A stretch of DNA of 64,000 nt. Origin: Rhipicephalus microplus (Eukaryota > Arthropoda > Arachnida > Ixodida > Ixodidae). Below the pieces are notes generated by a model. That model did not search any database, had not been told where the DNA came from, and worked only from the letters and a program-made list of their open reading frames with translations. This document shows, piece after piece, positions 39,401 to 51,800 of the stretch; the stretch's first letter is position 1; each line of letters begins with the position of its first letter. A program made the translations under genes and the position numbers. The stretch lies in assembly GCF_043290135.1 (NCBI RefSeq), contig NC_134704.1:8799501-8863500 (forward strand), given 5' to 3'.

Positions 39401-42400
39401 GCAATGGCGAGAGAGAAAAAGGCGTCAGTTAATGGCATCTCAATGTGCGCAGTTCCCATTTCACTAGTGGTAGCCGGTTATATTAAAGTTTCATAGTGCG
39501 CGCTGCACTCATGCTTAGCCGCTCCACACTGAGTGGTGGAGATGTTAGCTAAGCGTTTTGCTCCTGCCGCAGGCATTTGTGCAAAGAGTAATTACGCAAC
39601 TCGGGGCGAAGATAGCGAGAGGTACAAGAAAGAGCTCAGCTATCTTGTGGTTTTATTCTAATCACCTTACTGGTAGCATAAAAAATGGCACCAAGGAAGC
39701 CAATGACAAACTCTCTGTCCTACTGGCACCTCGAGAAAACAACTGCGACATCATGCTTCGTGAGAAAGACCAATCCGTATCACACTCCCTCTTTCGTAAA
39801 CAATTTAACTAGGTTTTATAGACAATCTGGAATAAAAGCACTGTTCGTAATCACCCGATGAAACACCGCTCCGTGCTCAATGCCCTTTCTCTTCGGACTC
39901 AAGCACCGACGGGTCCTTAGGGCCCGCCTCTCCGACCCCAGAACTGGTTTCAATAGTCCCAAGGAATTCTGCATCAGTCTCATTTTTGTTCAGCGCCGTC
40001 TTTCTGCAACGCGCCTTCTTCGGCCTTTGTCGGCGTACACGGTCATCGCGCAACCGGCCCACGAGAGAGGTTTCACCTTACCCGGTAGCCCACTCCATCC
40101 TTTGTCTTGGTGCGGGAGTGACTGGCCGCTTTGCAATGGGAAGGCAATCGAGTGTCACCGTGCCGTTAGAATCCAAGCGTCATGAGCCATGTGCTTATGA
40201 ACACAATGCAGCCCCCCCCCCCCCCTCGTTAAGCTTGTAGGCTCAATAATTTGAGAAAGGCTTTTAGAAACGGCATAGAATGATCACAAATACTTCGCTG
40301 CCAAAGTGCGTCAACGCAAGTCACCCTAAAGCAAAATCAAGTGCGAGTTAAAACAGTTATTTTAGGTGTGTGTAGCTGAGGGTTAACCACGTTACTGCAC
40401 CATAATGTCACCCGTCCGGTACAAGATGGGCCAGCCTCTCTCACGGTCTTGTTGATTGTTATGTCATCATTGAGATAATTGTACAGACCTACGCAGTTGC
40501 CGAAGCTGTCACTGGTGTGTCCCGGCAGACAGTTCATGGCTTGGCAGCTGCCGTCATCCAGTCGGCGGCTCCCGGCGGGGCAAGTGCTCCTGACGCAACG
40601 GAACGAGCCCTCCGTGTTCTGGCACTCGAAGTTTTGGCCACAGTTGTGAATTCCCTGGGCACACTCGTCATCGTCTGAGATAGACAGAAGGAAAAGGAGC
40701 GGTGACAAATGAAGAAAAAAAAGAGCACTAGGTCGCGAAATGTTATAGCATTCAATGATAGTACCCGATACGCATTCTTCTCACTCGGTGATTTCAAGCT
40801 GACATCAGCTAGGGAGCCACAGTCCCTAAATTTAGTCCCACAAGAGCCGGGACAGCGAAGTAAGCTCGAGAGTGTGGCAGGGGGAGCTTCAACAAGGTGC
40901 CAGCTGAAATTATCATTTAAGAGAAGGCCCTTCCCACGTCACTCATAAGGGTACAGTTCTCCTGAATGGAAAAAATACGGACGGTGATTCGACATAAAGT
41001 TTTTATTTCACGTTTATGTTTCAACGCAACCTGCAAGTCGCGGGATCGAATCCTGGCCGCGGCGGCCGCATTTTTGTTGGAGGCGAAAATGTTTGAGCCC
41101 CATGTTCTTAGATTTGGGTGCACGTTAAAAAGCACATCAGGTGGTCAAAATTTCTGAATCTCTCAACTACGACGTTTCTCATAATCGTATGGTGGTTTTA
41201 CGACGTTAAATCCCAACATTTATTATATGTTTCAACACATGGTGACCTGCTGGGTCGCCTCACAAAAAAAAAAAAAATGTGTGAGAGAAGTCGTGTAGAC
41301 CACTTGAGGATACCTATTACGCGAAACATTTGGGACGAATACAATTGTGTGCGCTCGGGCTGCTAGCGGAAGGCCCCCGGTACGCCTGTTCAAAGCCCCT
41401 GTTCTGACTTTATCCCACGAATCTTGTCCTCTCGGGGCTCATGAACGCAAGATCACTTTGAAACGTACTAAAGTGGCAATAAACCGACGTCTTCCATCCG
41501 TCCATTCACCCATTCCGTGTACCTGTCACATGCATAGATAGCCCCTAGTCACAAAAAACGTTATCAGCAGAACTTTTGCTTTTTTCGATCGCGCTATCAT
41601 TACTTGATATATCTGCCAGGTAAAGCCACTTACTTATCACTAAATGAATTGACAATTGCTGTTGAATGTTTCTAGAACCCATCTTTTACGTAAATACGTT
41701 TTAGTGCTTTATGTACAGGATATAATCTAGACATCTACTTCTGCGACAGCCTTAGTATGGGGCTGCAATCAGCATCCCTATTATCAGCCCATTTTATGTC
41801 CACTACAAGCCAGAGACCTATTCCAGTGATCGACAATTCATTCATCTTGTGCGAATTTATAAAGTTTCATTCATAGAAAATACTTTATTTTGTCATTTCT
41901 AAGTAGTGGCCATATTCGGCAATGTTTTCCATTTCTTATCTAGTGTGTGTAGAAAAATAAATGATCACCGCCTTATCCACAAAGTGAATATTAGGGAAGC
42001 TTCCTCAGAGATGATCGGGTGATCCGCGAATCCTCCGTACACATCTATGATCATATATAGACGGGACAACGTTGATCACGGGCTTTCACCGCAGGGTGGC
42101 GAACTCACCGCGTCGCTGCCTTGGCTTCTGAGGTGTTCATGCGGCCGAGCGGCAACAAAGAGTGTTCACTGCGTAAGCTCCGGGCGAAGAGAAAGGAAGC
42201 GCACGCGCCGAGAGTGGTGTGGGCTGCCTTGAGCGCTGACGCACCATCTAGTGAGCATTCTTGAACTCACCAGAAAGCCTTGAGTGGAAGCGCGCAATCA
42301 ACTGATCATTTCTGAAATCACCGGAGAAGTGTACGCGCCACCGTACAAGACACGAGCATAAGAAGCTTGCCAAACAGGCTTCTACAGCAGGTGTCCGACT

Positions 42401-45400
42401 CCACCAAGGCGCAGGCATTGCGTTGAGCAATTCTAATGGATTTCGTGAGGGCAACCTACACCAATAACTCCCTTTCGTTTTAGTGTGTCGAAACCAGATC
42501 AACACGAGTAACAGATATTGATATGTGGGGTTTAACGTCCCAAAACCACCACATGATTATGAGAGATGCCGTAGTTGAGGGCTCCGGAAATTTTGACCAC
42601 CTGGGGTTGTTTAGCGTGCACCCAAATCTAAGCACATGGGCCTACAACACCTCCGCCTCCGTCGTAAATGCAGCCGCCACCGCCGGGATTCGATTCCGCA
42701 ACCTGCGGGTCAGCAGCCGAGTGGCTTAGCCACAAGACCACCACGGTGGGGCACGAGTAACAGATTGATTGATTGATATGTGGGGTTTAACGTCCCAAAA
42801 CCACTATATGATTATGAGAGACGCCGTAGTGCAGGGCTCCGGAAATTTCGACCACCTGGGGTTCTTTAACGTGCACCCAAATCTGAGTACACGGGCCTAC
42901 AACATTCACGCCTCCATCGGAAATTCAGCCGCCGCAGCCGGGATTCGAACCCGGGACCTGCAGGTCAGCAGCCGAGTACCTTAGCCACTGGACCACCGCG
43001 GCGGGGCAGGGGCGCGAGTGACAGATACATGTCACGGAATTCGTTTCACGTATGCGCATTCACTTGAGCAGAACAATGCATCAGAGTCCACGCCGTGTTA
43101 TGCGTCAGGAAAAGAACTTATCACGTCGTGGTGGTGCTTGTCTTCTTGCCACTGATGTCACAACTGGTTGTCTGGCACAAACAAGTTGCTATCCACGGAA
43201 AAAGCTTTGCGGAAGACCAAACGATGCTGCGTATAACCACCTGCTTTCAATATGTTTTCCATAACTTCTTTCTACACAGTGAGCGGCATGTACATATTTA
43301 TTTCATCATGCTGGCAAAGTTTGTTCGTGAAACAATACTGAATACTTATTATGAAGTATAGAGTGTGCAAATACGGATGCACAAAAAAAGAAGTCAAGCA
43401 ACCACAAACGATGACTAATAACTACAAAAAATGTAATAACAGTGGTGGTAGCACAAACGTGAACTAATATATATTGACTTGCACACAAAAATTTAAATGC
43501 CTTTACTGTTACCTTTCATGCATGCCCGCAAACAGATCAGATCGATATTTCGCGTATTGCATGGACATGCGCAGATAAGTTTGCTTGCTCCGCCATTGTG
43601 CACCTCTTCAGATGTTAACGGCGTTTGGGATGCATTGACTTCTTTGTTGTGTCCGTGAATACTCACCAACGAGCTCACCTCCACGTTGTTGAATAAAGAA
43701 GCCATGTGGCGCTTACCTTCGCATTGGCCTGTGGCGGCATTAACGGTGTAGCCAGTTCCACAGCCCGAGATTCGGACGCAGGTGAATGACCCGGGTGTGT
43801 TGTCACAGCGGAAACCAATCTGGCAGTTGTGGCCACCGTACTGGCACTCGTTCACATCTGCGCGTGCACGCAATGCATTCGCAATAAGTTTAGGTCGAAA
43901 GGGAATCAAGCATTGATTATGTACTGAAGAAAGCCATGCACTTTGTATATCTTCCATGCGACAGGTGTTTGTCACCTAGTTTTCATCTCCAGTGTTCAGC
44001 TTACTACTCTCTCTCTCGTTGTCAAGTTGAATCTTGAAAGTTCTTTACACCCTCGTTCACTGTTTACGATGTGTTTAGCTCACCAGCTACATCCCACCCA
44101 TTAAACAAACATCCACCAGACATGACCATGAACTGAACACGTCTCCCTCTCACCCCGAACAAATGCATTTAAACACAATGTTTTTATCCACAATATTGAA
44201 ATATGGATTACTTTGTCCGGCAACATTAAATCTTTACCACTTGATCATTTCATTTCATACGTTACCACAACTAATTTTCCTGCTCTGTACATATTCTCTT
44301 GTATTGCCATTTTTGTATTCTGCCTCCACCCCTACGATGGCATTTCAAGGCTGCAGTGTGTTGAAATAAATAAATAAATAAATATGTAGGCAAAGCTATT
44401 GTCGCTTCATGTAAGAGAATTACCCGAATTACCACGATGGCTAACACTATCTGGTCACCACACGCACTGCATTCGAGGTGATATGGGGTGGCGATAAGGT
44501 TAAACATAACGTCAAGTATATGCGGACCATAAAGTCGTATAGGCTACAAATGTAGCAAGTTTAATCAAATTCGTGACATTTACAAGGAAACAGTATTATC
44601 TAGTGAACCCATGAGCGACTTTTTCAATTTATTATATAAGCGTTTATGGAAGCTGTGAAATTGCATTTTAAAACCTGAAACATCAAGCACCTGTAACTCA
44701 GCAATCGAGAAGGACATCACAATTTTCCATATTTCTCAACATATGATTAAAGCACACGTCACTGATAAATTGTAACCTATTGTGAAATAGTTACAAATTC
44801 GTGGTGGGAATTTCGCAACGCCCTCATGCGCTTAACTAATTCTCATGAGGTGCACATTCACACTTACAATTTGCATCTCTGAAATTCTCTGTAGTGGAAG
44901 TAGTTTGCACAGTGGCAGGCCCATATTTTACTGCACACTTATGGACCCGCAACTTATGTATGCTTCCTTGTCGAATAAAATGTTTCTCACCCGAGTACTA
45001 AAGGGAGAAGTGACGATGTGCGATGCAATTTTCTAACTAAACACAAAATCAGAAATGCGAACGAAATTTGAAAATAACAAAGTCACAACAGCCAAGGCTC
45101 TCGCAACTGACTTTGCCCAATTCCAATTATACGCTAACTTGCGCATAGGAATGCTAGACTGGTTATATACATACGCTTTCGGATTTGTATGATTGAATTG
45201 TTATCAATTTCGCATCGCACAATGTTTTGAGGAAACTGTGTGGGCAGGAACGACAAAAACCAATGAAAAACCCCATTTAGGAACTCGTGAGTGCTAAACA
45301 AACTTTTCAAGCTTGCCTCTTACACTGAATCGGGTGAAGAGCACTCCAAAAGAAAGATGGTGTACGTGCAAACAGAATGGTTCGTTTGGAACATGTGCAC

Positions 45401-45733
45401 GTGCTGCCATGTATATTTCTTTTTCACCGTGTATATTTTTTGCCTTTTTTCCAATCAGTTACAAATGGCCACCGCTGTCGGGGCATGTGCACATTTCCTC
45501 TAATTCTCGTCATGGTTCCCACATAAACGTTTTGACAGCAGCCACTCAGTTGAACCTCCATTTGAGATATGGCAAGCCACAGACAGCACATGTATTGCCT
45601 GCACACTCGTGCTGCAGAGCGATGACCTATTGTCATTATTGCATTGCGATAGGAATTATACGGACACTCTCGGCTGGATGTTGCCGCCGGCGTCGACGTT
45701 GGCGTCGCAATCACAGACCATATATGCAAACAC

Positions 45734-45825
<92 letters not shown>

Positions 45826-48800
45826 GTATATACGAAAACGCATAAAAGAACAAAATACAGAACAAATAGACCCCGGCGCGCGGAATTGAACGCGAGACCT
45901 CTGCGTCGTGAATGCGAGGCGTTAACCACTGACCTACTGAAGAGAACGTATTTATATCTACCACTTTCTTCTGCTGGTGGGACTCGGGGGGAACTATCGT
46001 GTTTTCAGCATTACCAGCAAGATGGCGCAATGAGCACGCACGTCACCACATCGTGCGGCGGCGCGTCCGTTGATCTTCCACGCGTACTTTGCCCCAGTTG
46101 GAGCAGAGAGGCGAGGCTCCCTCGCGCACCCTTATCTCGCGGGGAAAATCTTACGTCTTGGCTGGCCTCAGGCTTTACCTGCAACGATTCTGTTGTAGTT
46201 ACGGGGCGCACAAAGGTCACTGCAAGCATTGAAGTCTTTGTTTGCGAAAAGCGCGCGCTTTCTAGACACAGAGAAGTAACAACTGAGACGTTTATTCGCG
46301 TTCATTTGTACCTGTGAGTACGTTTCGTGCATTATTTGTGCGTGAAAAACGCGGGGCACGTTTATATCTGCTTTCCATTTTGTGCGTGTCTTCCTAATTT
46401 GTTGCTTCCCCTTCCCACATACATTGCTTCCCCTTTGCGGCAAAGCTGTGACTTTCTTCTCTAAAGCAATATATAGCAATAAAGAGGTGCTCACAAGGAC
46501 AGCCTCGAGAATATAATATATTCAACCATGTCCGCATGCTTTAAGGAGAGTGCTGGTTTAGTTTGATGTTCACTTTATTCAGTCTTCGTCTGAAAGTATA
46601 AAGCAAAGTGCTAAATCAATGTTTACGCCCTTGCCGTGACCTTCCCTCCTCGAAACCCATATCGCGCAAGTTTGAAAACGGACCACTTACAAACATGTTT
46701 GACAGCTGAATGGGCACGTGATCTACAGGATTTAAAAAAAAAATATTAAGCCAGCTTCACCCTAGCAGTGAAAGGGCGGAGCGGGGCAGTCTTTTTTTCT
46801 GCTTTCATTTTCTTTTCATCCTCTGTTTCTGTTTTTGCTTTCAGCATCTTTTCGCTATTCTCATTTATACTTTCGTCTCTCATTATCAATTTTTCTTCCT
46901 TTTTTCTCTTAACTTTTTTACATAGTTTACAGCTTTTCTCTTTATTTCACGCTTGCTTCTTTTTTCTCTTGTTTGCACGGTTTCTGCATTACGCCAAGTA
47001 AACTGCCGATTCAGATAAGCGATTATCATCAAGGCAGCCGAAGAACGAGAAGAAGAAGACTTCTCCTTGGTGCAAGCACGCGTTCAGTATGCTACACATA
47101 GAACATTACGCCAAGTGACAGTGACAGCATACGACACCATAGGACAGCCCGGCCCCCTAAAGCGTTTCGCACTCAAAAAAGAATCGCTCGCCTTGGCATG
47201 TCCCCGAGACCGAGTCACGCTTGTATCCGTGATTGCAGGTGCATTCGAAGCCACCGTAACTGTTGCGGCACACCTCGTTGGGGCCGCACGGCTTGTCCTC
47301 CTGACACTCGTCGATGTCTGCGTCACGTTAATTTTTTTAAGAAGTATGACGTTAACTGAACCGAGACGACAGTGGTGACACTGCTTCAGTTCATACACAA
47401 AACAGGGCTTATAGCACGTGCATGATACACATCTGGCCGACAAAGCTGATAGAGCCATTGAAACAGTTTATTTCGACTTCCTGGCATTTTTTTCTTCAAA
47501 CTACTGTTATCCTAAGTGATCTGACATAAACTGAACATTACAGCTTATGACGTGGTGGTAGATCGAGTCAGCTGTTGACACAAATTAGGGCATGTGACTA
47601 CACAATCCCGGGCGACTGTTAAAAAGACATCTGACATGACATCTGAGTATACGTCTGATAATTCCGAAAACCATTGTGTGGGTTGCAACATTATTTTATT
47701 TTGTGAATATTATAAGTGATTGCGTATGACGGACAAATTCATTCATGGTCTCTTGCATCAGAAAGTGGAATTCTGTCAATTGACTTACATTATTTGCTGA
47801 GGCAGACGTAACTTGGACGGTAAATCACAACGATTTTAGTAATTACAAACTGTCCTAATTTCATTTGTAAAACTTCGACACGCATGTTTATTCGCGTCGT
47901 CTATGCCAGTTTGAAATGAGTTAGACCCATTTAGCACAAATACTTTGCAAGCACCGATTTTGTGCAAACATGGTGAAATCAACTAATGCCCCACTGCCCT
48001 GCACCCCCACTTTCAAAATGGAACATCTGTTTGGACGACTGTTCCCAATCCTAAGCCATATTTTCGGTACTTTCTGCATTTTAGGCAACGTTTGAAAGCA
48101 ATAATTATATTTACTTTGTACCTTGCGGGATCTACACCACGAAATTGAGGAGAAATCACCACCGTATCGTGGAATATAGGTACACTGCGGGCTCGGAAGG
48201 AAGCGACCCTCTGCTTGCGTCGGCGGCGGTGCGGGCGAGTACATGCCGTGACGTCACTTCACAGTGACTGCAGCGACGTCAGTGTTCGTTCTCGGGGCTA
48301 ATATAGCACGCGAGCAGCCGGCCTCTTGACTACGTCCACTGCAGGGCATAGGGCTATTCGCCAATAAACCTAGTCATGTGCTCTATACTGCCACGTTATA
48401 CCTGCAAACATCAATCTCATCGTACTTCCTGATTTTCTGTCTCCTGTCTCGCGTTTACCTTCTCTTGGAATTCATTCATTTACCCTTAATTACCAGTGGT
48501 TATCCTGCCTATGCATGCGCGCTACATGCCGGCCCATGTTTCTTCGTTTCAACTACGATATTTCTGACCCCCTTTGTCCCATGACCCAATATGCTCCCTT
48601 CCTGTCTCTTAAGGTTAAACTTTTCCTTTTCCTTTCCATCGCTCGCTGCGTCTTCTTCAATTCAAGTTGAACCCTATTTTCAAACCCCAAAGATGGTTTT
48701 ACCTAAATTGAGGACGGCGCAGCCACTGCACTTTATGCTGACCCAAAGATCACGGAATCCAATCCCAGCCGCATATTCCATCAAGGCAGAAATTTACTTA

Positions 48801-51800
48801 GGTTTAGTGCACGTTAAGGTAGTCCAAATTTGTGGAGCATTCCGCTACGCCGTTCCTTTAATCATATCGTGGTTTTGAGACGTTAAGCCCCAGATAGTAT
48901 CATTACTACTCTGTCAGTATTTCGTGTTTTTAGAATTTGTCGTAAATGCCAAAGTACCTCTGCAAGCTCCCGTAAGCGGATCGGTGCGATAACCGGCACC
49001 GCACGTGGGGTCGCCTGGACTTCCCTTGGCTCCAGTGGAGCTGGCAACCGCGTCGGGACGCCTCTCGCACAGGTAGCTGCCCCTGGTGTTGATGCACTGC
49101 AGGTGGCCCGCACAGCTGTGCGTGTACTCTTCGCACTCGTTGATGTCTGCCAGGGAGGGAAGCAGCTGAAGTCATCCATATGCATTACTGAACAGGGCTT
49201 TACTGCAACGTTACGAAGAACGACATTGGACGGTAGCTCGTATCGTAAGAGTTGCAACGACCAAGAAATGATAAACTCACAGGGTCCGCTATACACCCGC
49301 CTCTGTCGTAGGTGTGTGCGCATTAGAGGGTTAGGGAGCACCTTACATTCACTTTATAAGAAAGGGGGCGTTCATCCCCCCCCCCCCTCTTCCATTTCAC
49401 ACAATTCTGGTCTCGTTCAAATCGTACGCGAATGCCATTTACTTCCCCTTAGTCGATGTATTGAACCTCTCGTGCACACCCCCGAAAGCTCTCTGCAACT
49501 AACGTGGTTTTCCAATGCCTCCAGGATCAGAGACATCGTAAGTTTTCCGCATCTCACCTAATTTTGCACTACATCCGGAATTTGACCAAGCAGTGATGTC
49601 AAGCGATGACATCATCATGTCACGTCATAAACACTGGCGATCTGTGATGCCTAGGTGACGTAATAACGTGACGTCAAATCGTGATGTCAACACGAGACTG
49701 AAACTTTGCGTGATTCGTGTTCTCATCGTTCACGTGCGACGCCGACACGGGTCACCGGTGTGGCCGCAGCGTTGGACGAGTGGTTGCGGCTCTTAATCCG
49801 ACGATCACGCGTTCAATCCGGGCCGCGGTGATTGCATTTCAGTGGAGGCGAAATTATAGCGGCCCGTGTACTCAGTGATGTCAATACACGTTAAAGAACA
49901 CTAGATTGTCGAGCTCTCCGAGGTTCTCAACTGTGGCGTCACTCGATCCCATCATGGTTTTCGGACGTGAAACATCATACATTGCGACTAGCAGGTCCCT
50001 GGTTAATTTATGCGTTTTATAAAGCGTCTAAGACTGCCGCCTTGTGGAGACGATTTTGTCATTGCAGCATATTGACTACTTTCCGTCTTGTCTGCTGTCA
50101 TGAAGGCCCACCGGGCGGCGTATATCACCAGGGAAGGACCGCAATGCTGTTTTCGTACCACGTGATTCTAATCTGTGGAAAACAATTCAGCAGACAAGCT
50201 ATCTACTACGAAAGCTACATCGGAAGAAAGAGCATGAATTATAGAAAAACAGTACTGACACGCTGCCTTCCCAGAATAGCGCAATGTATATATTTATTGA
50301 AACGCGAACAAAAGCTAATGGATCTATAATAGCCTGGCCAGGCCAACATGGTGCGTATCAAGACGGCTAGATTGATTCCTTTGAAAAGCTTTTCAGCAAG
50401 TATCGCACGTCTACCCTAACATTCCGCTAGGTTCATAGTGCTAGAATGCATAACAACTTGTAGAACTGCTTGTGCGCGCGCGCTTATCTTTTGGTGGGGA
50501 GAATCGTGTGCATTCAACTTAAACTGGAACGATAGCGTTCCAGTGAAAGAGAGTTATTCCAGACAGCTTCTGTTACACTGAACGAGCTGAATTACCCCTT
50601 TCTGACACATTCATTGTTGTACAAAAATAAGTTGCTACAGTGCCGCTAAAATAGCCAATATAATTTCATTGAGTGAAATGCGACTTAATGGATAACACTG
50701 CGTCATCCGCAGTGTCTAGAGACTGGTCATTCTGAATCCAGGTCTCTGCCAACCCCACGGGCGTGAAATTTCTGCAGGATTGTGACCAACCGAGCTGGAA
50801 AATACGGTATTAGAACGGGGACAAAAACCGGGGACAAGATGGTGACAGAATGAATGACTAGGCACTGAACTAACAACCACCGGCTTACTGCGAACAAAGG
50901 TGATATATACAAAAGCTGTGAGCAGAAGACTAATAACGAACACGGTATCTGCGCCACGATAGAAAGAAAGTCATTGCGTAACACACGAGGCCACGCAGTT
51001 TGTCTCATTTTTAGCGAATGGCCTCAAATCTTTTCAGAAAAACCGGAGGGTTAGTGTACAAGCTTAGGCGCTTTGGTAATTATAGCAAGGAAGACAGCCC
51101 AATCATCGTCATAATCATCATGATCATAATCATCATCAGCAGCACTGTGCACGCGTCGCCCTTCTTTGTGCCAATCTTTGCGCTGCGTTCCTCCCAAAGG
51201 TGCACTGACGCAGTTGTTTTTAGGGGTGATAGTATTATACGTTTCCTTAATCTTCGGTGTTCTTTGCTTGTTTTCTTTTCTTTTTGAGTTGTGGACTGCT
51301 CAAGGAGTGGCTGAGCAGCGAAATAATCAGCCCCTTGTTCCCCTCGTTCTGTCTTCTATCTTGTCTCTCTCCATACCCCGCCCCCACCTCTCTTCCCCTC
51401 TCGTTTTCTGTCCTTACGTTCAATCACCGTTTTGTCTTCAGTGCTTTTTGTGCCTGTTCTGATCATTTTTGGCTGATTTTAGCACATTGACAGCAATGCT
51501 GGCGCACGGAACAAGTTGCATTTTGGCTTTTTAAATTGACTCAAGGCAGGTACTTAAGTGTTCAAAGTCACCTTCGCAGCGTCCAGTCTCGGCGTTCTTT
51601 CGATACCCCGGTGAACAATCGCCGTTTGAGAGCGGCACACAGCTGAAAGATCCCAGGCCGTTGACGCAGGTTTCACCACTGGCGCAGCTACTCAGTCCTT
51701 CGGCACACTCGTCAACGTCTGAAATCGATTAAAAATTGCTCTCAGATTTGTTCAGACATCTACCTAAAAATGGGGAACACCGCATTCGAAGAAATTAAAA

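Noticed and set aside
40337..40708. 123-codon minus-strand frame extending E9
   Set aside because: The frame past 40489 leaves the EGF pattern after a valid donor; it is intron.
45313..46317. 334-codon plus-strand open frame
   Set aside because: It reads through a TA microsatellite and the composite repeat; half of it is Ile-Tyr repeats with no domain.
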